Shown here piece after piece: positions 1 through 8,190 of a DNA stretch of 15,079 nucleotides. The notes beneath the pieces are model-generated. The model was not told where the DNA came from. It searched no databases and worked only from the letters and a program-made list of their open reading frames with translations. Location of the stretch: the NCBI GenBank assembly GCA_047630175.1, contig JBLHVI010000080.1:1-15079 (forward strand). Direction: 5' to 3'. Origin of the DNA: UBA4582 sp047630175. Its GTDB lineage: Bacteria > Pseudomonadota > Gammaproteobacteria > Pseudomonadales > Azotimanducaceae. How positions within the stretch are numbered: position 1 is the stretch's first letter; the number at the start of each line of letters is the position of its first letter. Both the position numbers and the translations under genes were made by a program.

Positions 1-872
1 TGTGGCTGCCAATTGTAGCGCCAAATCGCTCGGGGCGGCATGGAGGCAAGCACAGATTCAATGCGGCGACCGGATTGCAGACCGTACTTGGTGCCTCGGT
101 CAATGGCTAGATTGAACTCCGCATAGCGACCACGTCGGTAGAGCATAAAATCTTCCTCTCGTGGTCCGAACGGGGTGTCTTTGCGACCCTCGAGAATAGG
201 TTGATAGGCGGGCAAAATGTGGTCTCCGATACTGCGTACCATGGCGAAGCTTTCATCGAAACCGCCTTGCGTCCAATCATCAAAGAACACACCCCCAACG
301 CCACGAGCTTCTTGACGGTGACCTAGGTAGAAATAGTCATCGCACCATTGTTTTAGACGCGGATATACCGCTGCGCCAAAAGGCTCGCAGGCTTGGCTCG
401 CCGTTCGATGCCAATGCACTACGTCCTCTTCAAAGGCATAGTAAGGGGTCAGATCAAAACCGCCGCCAAAGTACCAGTTTGTCTCATCGACAAGGAAAAA
501 CCGCAGATTGGCATGAAAGGTAGGCACGTAGGGGTTGCGCGGGTGCATGATCATAGAGATCGCCGCTGCTTCAAAGCCTTTTCCAGCCAGGTGCGGGTTG
601 CGCTCGCTGGCAGCAGCAGGCAATTGCGCACCAACGCTGTAGCTAAACTGCACTGCTCCGCGCTCAATGTGCGGGCCGCCGTCCAGGACACGCGGCCTGG
701 AATGAGAACCATTATCGCCTTGAATATCTTCGACACTAAATCCTGAGCCGCCATCGATAGCCGCAAGGGTCTCGCATAACTTGGCCTGCAAATTAAAGAA
801 GTACGCTTTAACCGGTGCCATTGCCCCGAGGGAAAGGCTCGGGTTTGATTCGCCGGTAGGCTGGTTAATCAT
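1..872 (-). CDS. hemF: Oxygen-dependent coproporphyrinogen III oxidase, C-terminus cut by window edge
   Basis: HemF oxidatively decarboxylates coproporphyrinogen III to protoporphyrinogen IX in aerobic heme synthesis, in the cytoplasm. Translating the minus strand from the ATG at 872 gives 290 uninterrupted codons before the frame leaves the window. The family signatures are clear: HPRNPYVPTFHAN-like and FFLVDETNWYFGGGFDLTP segments, a WHRTA motif, YFYLGHR, GGVFFDDW and the late RRGRYAEFNL, RGTKYGLQ and WRYNWQP blocks. The usual length is about 300 residues, so only roughly 10 to 20 residues are missing. The start is the first ATG in frame and follows a weak AAGG element. The gene is divergent from the acyl-CoA dehydrogenase at 1033. 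In related bacteria aroE often follows hemF; that neighbour, if present, lies outside the window. The identification is firm. Confidence 0.96.
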   Translation of the reverse strand, partial: MINQPTGESNPSLSLGAMAPVKAYFFNLQAKLCETLAAIDGGSGFSVEDIQGDNGSHSRPRVLDGGPHIERGAVQFSYSVGAQLPAAASERNPHLAGKGFEAAAISMIMHPRNPYVPTFHANLRFFLVDETNWYFGGGFDLTPYYAFEEDVVHWHRTASQACEPFGAAVYPRLKQWCDDYFYLGHRQEARGVGGVFFDDWTQGGFDESFAMVRSIGDHILPAYQPILEGRKDTPFGPREEDFMLYRRGRYAEFNLAIDRGTKYGLQSGRRIESVLASMPPRAIWRYNWQP

Positions 873-908
873 GGAATGTAGCCTTATCTCATCATTTTCA
901 AAGGCAAC

Positions 909-917
909 AGTATAGCA
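909..917 (-). promoter_or_regulatory. Candidate extended -10 promoter for hemF
   Basis: Read on the minus strand this is TGCTATACT: a TATACT hexamer preceded by the TGn extension. It would place the transcription start about 30 bases upstream of the hemF ATG at 872. No good -35 hexamer is seen; a partial CTGGCA lies further upstream. This is a pattern match only. Confidence 0.4.
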
Positions 918-950
918 TAGGGCTTCGCCGTGACATGCCAGCCAGTGGCC

Positions 951-967
951 GGCTGATCCAATCAGCC
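951..967. promoter_or_regulatory. Perfect dyad between hemF and ACAD-1, possible operator
   Basis: GGCTGAT, a 3-base spacer CCA, then ATCAGCC: seven-base arms with perfect symmetry. It lies between the two divergent genes, upstream of the TATAAT at 993 and upstream of the hemF extended -10. Its position suits a regulator-binding site acting on either gene. The 3-base spacing does not match the FNR consensus. The binding protein is unknown. Confidence 0.4.
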
Positions 968-992
968 ATAGCATCTGTACAACAATAATTAC

Positions 993-998
993 TATAAT
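993..998 (+). promoter_or_regulatory. Candidate -10 element (TATAAT) for ACAD-1
   Basis: A consensus TATAAT lies 34 bases before the ATG at 1033 in an A+T-rich stretch. No recognisable -35 hexamer is present 16 to 18 bases upstream, so if it is used it may need an activator. The dyad at 951-967 is placed where an activator could bind. Confidence 0.4.
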
Positions 999-1032
999 GC
1001 TTAAATTACGTTAATACCCTGAGGACGCAGTT

Positions 1033-2247
1033 ATGGATCTTAGTTTCAGCCAGGCAGATTTTGAATTTCAACAGACCGTACGCGATTGGATAGCAGCCAA
1101 TTACCCCGAAGAAATGAAACGACGACATAACCGCACGGCCAACGGTCACCTGACGAAAGAAGATCATATCTATTGGCAGCAAGCCCTGTACAAGCAAGGG
1201 TGGGCGGGTCTCGATTGGCCAGCAGAATTTGGCGGTCCCGAGTTCACACCAACTCAGCGCTATCTCTACGACTTGGAAATGGCAGCAGCAGGAACATTAG
1301 GCGTTTTGCCTTTTGGTCAGTCTATGGTGGCACCGGTGATTATGAAGTTCGGCACCCAAGCTCAGCAGGAACAATATCTGCCAGACATTCTCTCCAGCAA
1401 GGTTTGGTGGTGTCAGGGTTACTCTGAGCCAGGCGCTGGTTCTGATCTCGCATCACTACGCACCAGTGCTGTCCGTGAAGGTGACCATTATGTTGTTAAT
1501 GGCACCAAGACTTGGAACACGTTAGGCCAGTATGCCGATATGATCTTCTGTCTGGTACGCACCAGCAATGAGGATATTCGTCAGATGGGTATCTCATTCC
1601 TTTTGATCGACATGAACACACCGGGTGTTGACGTACAGCCTATTGTCACTATTGATGTGCCCGCTGACGGCTTTCAAGAAATTAACATGGTTCATTTCAC
1701 CGATGTGAAAGTACCGGTTGAAAACCTGATAGGCGAGGAGGGCAAGGGCTGGACCTACGCCAAGTACCTACTTGAATTCGAACGTGGCAATGCTTATTCA
1801 CACGGGCTTAAGGCCAGTCTTAACTCAATCAGAATGATCGCTGCAGCAGAACAAAGCAGTGCTGGCATAGCGTTACTAGAAGACCCTGATTTTCAGCGCA
1901 AGCTAGTGGAAGCTGAGATAGCAATACAAGCCATGGAATTCACCGAGTTGAGAATACTCAGTAGCTTGGCAACAGGTAAAAACGTCGGCCCAGAATCGTC
2001 ACTGCTTAAGTGTCGGGGCACAGAGTTGCAACAGATGCTGACGGAATTGACGCTCGAAGCCGTCGGTAACTACAGCATGCCGTTTGATAATACCGGACCC
2101 ATCAAAGGACTCAACAATGAGCCTATTGGTCCTGACTATGCTGCTGTCGCCGCACCGCAGTACTTCAATACTCGCAAAGTCTCGATTTATGCCGGCTCTA
2201 ACGAGATCCAGCGTAACATCATGGCAAAGATGGTACTCGGGCTTTAA
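1033..2247 (+). CDS. Acyl-CoA dehydrogenase family protein (ACAD-1)
   Basis: This is a 404-residue FAD-dependent acyl-CoA dehydrogenase, predicted to introduce the alpha-beta double bond into an acyl-CoA in the cytoplasm. The N-terminal helical domain (about 1-120) contains GLDWPAEFGG. The central beta domain carries YSEPGAGSDLASL (130-142) and TKTWNTLGQYAD (158-169), the flavin-contact region. The C-terminal helical domain ends in IYAGSNEIQRNIM (385-397). The usual catalytic Glu of the YEGT motif is Ala387 here; Glu250 in the FERGN segment lies where isovaleryl-CoA-type enzymes keep their base. A GAGG ribosome site at 1021-1024 supports the start. The overall look resembles the large subunits of two-subunit dehydrogenases, but no small partner is adjacent. 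The family is certain; the substrate is not known. Confidence 0.93.
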   Translation: MDLSFSQADFEFQQTVRDWIAANYPEEMKRRHNRTANGHLTKEDHIYWQQALYKQGWAGLDWPAEFGGPEFTPTQRYLYDLEMAAAGTLGVLPFGQSMVAPVIMKFGTQAQQEQYLPDILSSKVWWCQGYSEPGAGSDLASLRTSAVREGDHYVVNGTKTWNTLGQYADMIFCLVRTSNEDIRQMGISFLLIDMNTPGVDVQPIVTIDVPADGFQEINMVHFTDVKVPVENLIGEEGKGWTYAKYLLEFERGNAYSHGLKASLNSIRMIAAAEQSSAGIALLEDPDFQRKLVEAEIAIQAMEFTELRILSSLATGKNVGPESSLLKCRGTELQQMLTELTLEAVGNYSMPFDNTGPIKGLNNEPIGPDYAAVAAPQYFNTRKVSIYAGSNEIQRNIMAKMVLGL

Positions 2248-2263
2248 GGACAGGAGACATAGC

Positions 2264-2296
2264 AAATCAGCCGCCATACTTTATGGTGGTTGATTT
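2264..2296 (+). terminator. Long hairpin after ACAD-1, probable terminator
   Basis: Fifteen-base arms (2264-2278 and 2282-2296) close on a 3-base loop, CTT. On the plus-strand RNA all 15 pairs form, two of them as G-U wobbles. On the minus-strand RNA those two become C-A mismatches, so the structure suits plus-strand transcripts best. The U-tract is poor (UGAUUUACU), so termination may be imperfect or the hairpin may mainly protect the 3' end. It lies between the convergent ACAD-1 and flavoprotein genes. Confidence 0.6.
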
Positions 2297-2313
2297 ACTA
2301 ACCTAAAAACTTT

Positions 2314-3381
2314 TTACAAACGTTGAATAATAGTCTCAGACTCAGTCACCAGTGCGGCCATCAACGACGCGATATCATTTTCTTGTAGCATACCAATGCC
2401 TTGTCCAGCCCACATCGCTAGAAAATCGGGATTATCTTGCAACTGCGCCTCACGACGTAGCGCTTGCGTCACCGAATATTGCAAAGGGTAGGGTAGTAAC
2501 GTCTCATTCAAAGCATCGATCTCATCGATATAGCGGTTTCGCAAGCCTCGTGCAGGTTTACCAGATAACGCCTTAGTCACCACTAGGTCATCAGCCTGAG
2601 ATGACATTAACTTCTCCCGCCAGACCCCCGCAATAGGCGCCTCACGGCACCCGAGAAAGGCCGTACCCATTTGTGCAGCACTAGCACCCAGTGCTAAAGC
2701 GGCCACTACGCCACGCGCGTCCATAATGCCACCGGCAGCAATCACCGGTATCTTTACGGCATCTACGATTTGTGGCACTAACGCCATAGTGCCAATGAGC
2801 GCCTGCTGATAGTTACCTAGAAAAGTACCCCTGTGACCTCCGGCCTCAGAACCCTGAGCGATAATTGCATCGACGCCACGATCTGCAAGAACTCGCGCTT
2901 CATCGACGGTGGTCGCACTGCATAGCACACGGCTACCTGCCTGATGGATTTTTGCGACGGTCTCAGCGTCGACACCGAAATGAAAGCTGATCACCGGTAC
3001 CTGTTCCTCAAGCAACACAGCCAATTGGTCCGCGACGGGTCCAAACAAGAGGCTGGGTTCAGGCACAGCGCCTAGCGCCAATTCAGCATGATAACCCTCC
3101 AGTTTGTTCCTGAATTTTGGCCCTATGGAGGCATCTGACCACTGCTCGGTTTCAGCAGCAAATACGTTAACCTGATAGGGACGGTCAGATGCAGCATTGA
3201 TCTGGCGCACCATGGAGCGCAACGCGTCGGGCTTTATTCCCGCCGCACCCAAGCCGCCCAAGCCGCCGGCTTGGTTCATACGAACGACCATATCCACATT
3301 AGTGGCACCGGCCATCGGGGCTAACAAGATCGGATGTTCAAAGCCGAAAAGATCTAAAAGGCGACGATTACGCCAGTTCAT
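2314..3381 (-). CDS. Nitronate monooxygenase-like FMN protein
   Basis: This 355-residue TIM-barrel flavoprotein belongs to the nitronate monooxygenase / 2-nitropropane dioxygenase family, which uses FMN and oxygen to oxidise alkyl nitronates. Visible marks are HPILLAPMAG (16-25) near the N-terminus, AGGLGGLG (38-45), SFHFG (132-136), QGSEAGGHRG (176-185) with the family's catalytic His at 183, and the FMN phosphate loop AAGGI (215-219). Retention of that His argues against a FabK-type enoyl reductase, which shares the fold. The start codon follows an AGGA element that overlaps the stop of the upstream dehydrogenase gene; the gap is 11 bases, so the two are surely co-transcribed. A nitronate detoxification role is not obvious in an amino acid operon. 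The true substrate is unknown. Confidence 0.88.
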   Translation of the reverse strand: MNWRNRRLLDLFGFEHPILLAPMAGATNVDMVVRMNQAGGLGGLGAAGIKPDALRSMVRQINAASDRPYQVNVFAAETEQWSDASIGPKFRNKLEGYHAELALGAVPEPSLLFGPVADQLAVLLEEQVPVISFHFGVDAETVAKIHQAGSRVLCSATTVDEARVLADRGVDAIIAQGSEAGGHRGTFLGNYQQALIGTMALVPQIVDAVKIPVIAAGGIMDARGVVAALALGASAAQMGTAFLGCREAPIAGVWREKLMSSQADDLVVTKALSGKPARGLRNRYIDEIDALNETLLPYPLQYSVTQALRREAQLQDNPDFLAMWAGQGIGMLQENDIASLMAALVTESETIIQRL

Positions 3382-3392
3382 AAGCCATTTTC

Positions 3393-4481
3393 CTAGGCCA
3401 CATCACTGAGTCGCTTGCTGTTGAAACGCTGTTCTGCAATCTGGTCTGCCATTTGATGAAAGGGTATACCTTGATCTACCGCTGAACCAAAAATATTCAG
3501 CAACGTGTCAAAGATACCATCTATATGCCTGGTCGCATCGGCCTGAACATAGCCAAGGCGTTCGTGATAAATATCAATGATACCACCGGCATTGATCACG
3601 TAGTCGGGGGCGTAAATTTTGCCCATGCTAAACAATTTACCACCCGCAGCGCTGTCGGCTAACTGATTGTTAGCAGCACCGGCAATTAGCGGCGCTTTTA
3701 TTTCGTCGAGGCTCTCAAGCGTGAGAATACCACCCAGCGCGCAGGGTGCAAACACATCTACATCCGCTTGATGAATCGTTGCATTATCGACCACCGTTAC
3801 GTCCTGGTGTTGACCCAATTGCTCCGTCGCGGCGCTGTAAAGGTCAGCGATCATAACCTGCGCACCCGCATTATGTAGCAACTCGACCAGTTGTCGGCCA
3901 ACATTACCAACACCCTGCACCGCGACTTTAACGCCGGCGAGATTGTCAGTGCCAAAGCGGAAACGAACCGCGGCCCGAATACCCACAAATACACCATACG
4001 CTGTTGAGGGTGAAGGATCGCCGCTGACGGTAGACCCATCGCTCAATAGCTTGCCATTGACACCCGCTACGTACGGGGTCATGGACCCCATCATCTGCAG
4101 GTCAGCGACACTGGTCCCCGAATCCTCGGCAGTAACATACGCGCCATCAAGACTGTTAACAAACCGCCCCATAGCGTGCAGTAGCGCGGGCGTCTTGATG
4201 GTAGCAGAATCACCAACGATCACCGCTTTGCCCCCGCCGAGAGGCAGGTTGGAAATCGCTGACTTGTAGGTCATACCGCGAGATAAACGCAGTACATCCT
4301 TAATTGCCAAATCCTCGGACACATACGGCCAAATCCGACAGCCTCCCAGCGCCTCGCCAAGGTTGCGGTTGTGAATACCGATATAGGCCTGCAATCCTGT
4401 GTCGTCATCGGTGCAACGCAGCACCCGCTCGTGACCTGCAAAGTCTTCATACTCTTCAACATCTAACGTTTTGATCAACAT
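3393..4481 (-). CDS. Leucine/phenylalanine-type amino acid dehydrogenase (Glu/Leu/Phe/Val family)
   Basis: The product reversibly deaminates an L-amino acid to its 2-oxoacid with NAD. From the ATG at 4481 it has 362 residues, the usual length for leucine dehydrogenases. The catalytic domain shows GGCRIWPY (46-53), SRGMTYK with Lys73, LGGGKAV with Lys85, and TAEDSGTS with Asp120. The 12 and 35 residue spacings equal those of the Lys68, Lys80 and Asp115 set of Bacillus leucine dehydrogenase. The Rossmann domain has GVGNVG (190-195), followed by AANNQL near 270. An in-frame ATG at 4511 and a longer reading frame to 4544 exist, but only the 4481 ATG has an AAAGG ribosome site and family-like spacing. 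It is the middle gene of the operon, 64 bases after the oxidoreductase. Leucine, valine or phenylalanine preference cannot be settled by reading. Confidence 0.92.
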   Translation of the reverse strand: MLIKTLDVEEYEDFAGHERVLRCTDDDTGLQAYIGIHNRNLGEALGGCRIWPYVSEDLAIKDVLRLSRGMTYKSAISNLPLGGGKAVIVGDSATIKTPALLHAMGRFVNSLDGAYVTAEDSGTSVADLQMMGSMTPYVAGVNGKLLSDGSTVSGDPSPSTAYGVFVGIRAAVRFRFGTDNLAGVKVAVQGVGNVGRQLVELLHNAGAQVMIADLYSAATEQLGQHQDVTVVDNATIHQADVDVFAPCALGGILTLESLDEIKAPLIAGAANNQLADSAAGGKLFSMGKIYAPDYVINAGGIIDIYHERLGYVQADATRHIDGIFDTLLNIFGSAVDQGIPFHQMADQIAEQRFNSKRLSDVA

Positions 4482-4545
4482 ACTTGTACCTTTAATTTGT
4501 ACACTTGCCATTGTTCGTATAGCGCCTGCGGTCCAGCGGTGCATA

Positions 4546-7500
4546 TCAGGCCGCCCTTGGATCCACCAGCTTCACTGCCTCGGTTTTAGCGTCAAGTTGC
4601 AGCAGCAGCGTGTCTCGCATGCCCCTTGCGCGCTGTATGCTTTGCTCCTTGACATGTCCAAAACCGCGAATATGTTCTGGTAGCGCAATGAGCCCCAATA
4701 CCGTTGCGATATTATCCTGTTCCAATTTCATCACACATTGCTTAACCAGCGCTTCGTACTCCTTAATCTGCTGACGCTCTAGGCGTCGATCTAGGGTATA
4801 ACCAAAAGGATCAAAGGCGGTGCCGCGCAAGAAACGCAAAGGTGCCAGCAACTTGAACATAGGCAGCATCCAGCCTCCAAACGTCATTTTGCGCGGCAAT
4901 CCTGTGTGCTTGTCTCGTGGTGCAATTAGCGGCGGTGCAAGGTGGAACTTAAGTGAGTAGTTTCCTTCGAACTGCTCGTCTAACAGCGCCTTGAAAGTGC
5001 CGTCAGTATAGAGCCGCGCAACTTCGTACTCATCCTTGTAAGCCAGCAGCTTAAAATAGTTTTGTGCCAGCTTGATCAATAAAGTCTCGTTATTAATGTC
5101 TTTTTCCAACATCGAGGCCTGACACTCACGCACCAGTGCTTCGTAACGGTCAGCCAGCGCGTCATTCTGATAAGACTTCAAAACGGCCCGGCGATCTGCA
5201 AGGACCGCATCCAGCGTATCAAGTCGAGTAACTTGCTCAGCCTTAACCGCGCTAAAACTAGGGTTCACGGCCAACCGGCGACCCAAGTTGAACGCGGTCA
5301 GATTCTCGCTAACTGACGCGCCGTTCAACTCGATGGCTTTGGCAATGGCCTCGGATGAAATAGGAATCAGGCCCAATTGCCATGCGTAACCTGCCAGTAA
5401 AATATTGGCGGCGATCGTACTGCCGAGCAATTGCTCTGCGGCACCGGTGGCATTGATAAAATGAGCACGTTTAAGGCCGACGCTTTCTTCCACCAGACTT
5501 CGCATGGATTGCGCCGGAAACACGCTGTCTGGATTCCTAGTAAACTCTGCCGTCATGGCTGCATGGTCATTTACAATGGCGTAGGCCGCGTTATTTTCAA
5601 CTTTTACCAAACAATCGTTGGAAGCCGCCACCACTAAATCACAACCAATAATCAACTGCGCACCGCCGGCAGCTATACGCGCGGCATGGACTTGCTCTGG
5701 TTTGTTGGCAATTTGGACATGAGTGATAACTGCACCAAACTTCTGCGCCAAGCCTGTCATATCTAAAACCGATGCACCTTTTTCTTCCAAATGCGCGGCG
5801 GTCCCTAAAATAGCACCCAGTGTAGTGACACCAGTGCCGCCCACGCCAGCAAGAACAATCCCATATGGCTCGTCAGTCGCGGGTAGGGTGGGCATCGGCA
5901 GGTCACTGACATCTGCGTCAAATAATTCCGCCTTAGGCTTGCGTAGCTGTCCGCCTTCGACCGTAACGAAACTTGGGCAGAAGCCCTTCACACAGCTCAT
6001 ATCTTTGTTACACGACGACTGTTCGATCTTGCGCTTACGGCCGTATTCTGTCTCATCGGGTGTCACCGACAGACAATTCGACGCCAGCCCACAATCGCCA
6101 CAGCCTTCACACACGGCGGTATTGATCACCGGCCGCACCAACGGGTCGAGCATCTCGCCTTTCTTGCGTCGACGGCGTTTTTCAGCGGCGCACGTCTGAT
6201 CAAAAATAAGAATTGAAGTGCCGGTGAACTCGCGCAACTCGCACTGCACCGCGTCCAGGTCATCACGATGATCAAAGCTTGTACCAACAGGAAATTCGCG
6301 ACGTTCATATTTATCTATGTCATCACTAACCACAGCGATACGCTGCACGCCCTCAGAGCGCACCTGATGACCCATTTGCGGCACGCTGAGTTGCCCGTCA
6401 ACCGGCTGGCCGCCGGTCATAGCGACCGCGTCGTTGTAGAGTATTTTGTACGTGATGTTGTGGCCAGAGGCGATGGCCGCACGAATGGCTAACAGACCAG
6501 AGTGAAAATAAGTGCCATCCCCTAGGTTCTGAAAGACGTGCTTTGTCTCGGTAAAAGGGGCCTGCCCAATCCACGTGGCACCTTCACCTCCCATCTGAGT
6601 AAACGTGTCAGTCTCTCGGTCCATCCAGGTAGCCATGTAATGGCAACCGATACCGCCCATGGCGCGACTGCCCTCAGGCACACGAGTTGACGTGTTGTGA
6701 GGACACCCTGAGCAAAAATGCGGTACTCGCTCAATCAGGTCTTTAGGGCGGTTCAGGTAGTTTTCTTTTTCAGTAAGAAAATTAAGGCGCTGTTGAATTC
6801 GCTCGCTGTTGTAAAAGCGAGCGATACGGCCAGCGATTACCCGGGCGATGATAGCCGGGGTTAACTCACCAGTGGCGGGCAGCAACCAACGGCCCTGATC
6901 ATCGTGCTTGCCTACCACCACCGGGCGAATATCCGTTTGCCAGTTATATAGCTGGCTAGTCAGCTGATCTTCAATCAACCCGCGTTTTTCCTCGACCACG
7001 ATGACCTCATCGAGACCCTTAGCAAAATCGCGTACGGCCGTCGGCTCTAACGGCCAAGGCATGCCGACTTTTAAAACGCGCAGGCCTATCGCGCTCGCAA
7101 GCGTGTCGTCGATGCCCAGATCATCCAGCGCCTGCATCACATCAAGCCATGACTTGCCCGTTGAGACGATACCGAGGCGCGGCGTCGATGTATCGAGGGT
7201 AATGCGGTTTAGCCGATTAACCCGCGCAAAGGCTAATGCCGCGTCGAGCTTGGCATTGTGCAATCGCAACTCCTGCTCCAGAGGCTTGTCGGGCCAACGG
7301 GCATGAAGGTCGGTGTCAGGAATATCAGGATAGACTATTTGAATTCGACGCATATCTATGTCGGTAGAGAAGGACGCGTCAACAGTCTCAGCAATGGTTT
7401 TCAATGCAACCCAACAACCGCTGAAGCGAGACATCGCCCAGCCATACAAACCAAAATCGATAATTTCCTGCACCCCTGCCGGATTCAGCACAGGTATCAT

Positions 7501-7998
7501 TGCATCAACGAAAGCATACTCAGTTTGATGGGGCAGGGTAGACGATTTGCAGCCGTGATCATCTCCAGCAATGGCGAGAACACCGCCGAACTTTGAGGTG
7601 CCCGCATGGTTCGCGTGCTTAAATACATCACCGGAACGATCAACGCCAGGGCCCTTGCCATACCACATGGCGAAAACGCCATCGTACTTTGCGCCTTCAA
7701 ATATATTCACCTGCTGGGAGCCCCAAACCGAGGTCGCTGCAAGGTCTTCATTGACACCCGGCTGGAAGTAAATATTGTGCGCGTGTAAAAATTTCTGAGC
7801 CTGCCAGAGCGTCTTATCTAGTCCACCCAACGGTGAGCCACGATAGCCGGATATAAAACCCGCAGTATTTAAGCCAAGCGCCCGATCACGCTCCTGCTGC
7901 AGCATGGGCAATCTCGCCAACGCCTGACTGCCCGTGATAAACACGCGCCCCGTTTGCTGCACATATTTGTCGTCTAGCTTCATGGTTTTGACCACCAT
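4546..7998 (-). CDS. Fused indolepyruvate-type 2-oxoacid:ferredoxin oxidoreductase (IorA-IorB fusion)
   Basis: This large thiamine diphosphate iron-sulfur enzyme is predicted to convert a 2-oxoacid plus CoA to acyl-CoA and CO2, passing electrons to ferredoxin. It has 1150 residues from the ATG at 7998, chosen because GGGGAGG lies 6 bases upstream; the frame is open to 8064 but without such a site. The order is: an IorA-like pyrimidine domain with GYRGSPLGG near 51; CSGCPHN (429-435); the thiamine motif GDG (493-495) through Asn522; a cysteine-rich cluster region (630, 633, 636, 642, 663, 669, 674); an IorB-like domain starting at GVGGTGVTT (718-726); and a long C-terminal extension with DPFGYTLDRR. 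This fusion form is common in aerobic proteobacteria. The next gene is an amino acid dehydrogenase, which would supply its 2-oxoacid. Branched-chain or aromatic substrates are both possible. Confidence 0.92.
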   Translation of the reverse strand: MVVKTMKLDDKYVQQTGRVFITGSQALARLPMLQQERDRALGLNTAGFISGYRGSPLGGLDKTLWQAQKFLHAHNIYFQPGVNEDLAATSVWGSQQVNIFEGAKYDGVFAMWYGKGPGVDRSGDVFKHANHAGTSKFGGVLAIAGDDHGCKSSTLPHQTEYAFVDAMIPVLNPAGVQEIIDFGLYGWAMSRFSGCWVALKTIAETVDASFSTDIDMRRIQIVYPDIPDTDLHARWPDKPLEQELRLHNAKLDAALAFARVNRLNRITLDTSTPRLGIVSTGKSWLDVMQALDDLGIDDTLASAIGLRVLKVGMPWPLEPTAVRDFAKGLDEVIVVEEKRGLIEDQLTSQLYNWQTDIRPVVVGKHDDQGRWLLPATGELTPAIIARVIAGRIARFYNSERIQQRLNFLTEKENYLNRPKDLIERVPHFCSGCPHNTSTRVPEGSRAMGGIGCHYMATWMDRETDTFTQMGGEGATWIGQAPFTETKHVFQNLGDGTYFHSGLLAIRAAIASGHNITYKILYNDAVAMTGGQPVDGQLSVPQMGHQVRSEGVQRIAVVSDDIDKYERREFPVGTSFDHRDDLDAVQCELREFTGTSILIFDQTCAAEKRRRRKKGEMLDPLVRPVINTAVCEGCGDCGLASNCLSVTPDETEYGRKRKIEQSSCNKDMSCVKGFCPSFVTVEGGQLRKPKAELFDADVSDLPMPTLPATDEPYGIVLAGVGGTGVTTLGAILGTAAHLEEKGASVLDMTGLAQKFGAVITHVQIANKPEQVHAARIAAGGAQLIIGCDLVVAASNDCLVKVENNAAYAIVNDHAAMTAEFTRNPDSVFPAQSMRSLVEESVGLKRAHFINATGAAEQLLGSTIAANILLAGYAWQLGLIPISSEAIAKAIELNGASVSENLTAFNLGRRLAVNPSFSAVKAEQVTRLDTLDAVLADRRAVLKSYQNDALADRYEALVRECQASMLEKDINNETLLIKLAQNYFKLLAYKDEYEVARLYTDGTFKALLDEQFEGNYSLKFHLAPPLIAPRDKHTGLPRKMTFGGWMLPMFKLLAPLRFLRGTAFDPFGYTLDRRLERQQIKEYEALVKQCVMKLEQDNIATVLGLIALPEHIRGFGHVKEQSIQRARGMRDTLLLQLDAKTEAVKLVDPRAA

Positions 7999-8114
7999 AA
8001 CCAACCTCCCCGCAGATAGAACCAACTCGGACCCGCATCGACGAATGCCGACGTGGTGGCGCACGCAATGTTATTGGCGAATGATGCCAGTACGGACATG
8101 CTGTTTCGGATAAG

Positions 8115-8126
8115 GTCTGCGCAGAC
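8115..8126. promoter_or_regulatory. Perfect 12-bp palindrome, possible operator
   Basis: GTCTGCGCAGAC is fully self-complementary and lies about 120 bases upstream of the oxidoreductase start. GTCTGCGC recurs at 8146-8153. A regulator site is plausible, but no clear promoter elements flank it. Confidence 0.3.
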
Positions 8127-8190
8127 GGTTGCGACACCTGTGCGTGTCTGCGCGCTTAACTAAGGGGCGACAAAGAAAACCGTAGCGATA

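Noticed and set aside
393..746. A 117-codon plus-strand reading frame within hemF
   Set aside because: It lies opposite the hemF coding frame, whose translation matches the family over its full length; it is an antisense shadow.
951..967. FNR or CRP-type box
   Set aside because: The dyad TGAT-CCA-ATCA resembles an FNR half-site pair, but the spacer is 3 bases, not 4, and the outer bases differ from TTGAT/ATCAA.
2314..3381. FabK-type enoyl-ACP reductase instead of a nitronate monooxygenase-like protein
   Set aside because: The fold is shared, but the GGHRG motif with His183 follows the nitronate monooxygenase side of the family.
5723..6199. A 158-codon plus-strand frame inside the oxidoreductase gene
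   Set aside because: It is the antisense of the iron-sulfur and IorB-like region, which has clear motifs on the minus strand.
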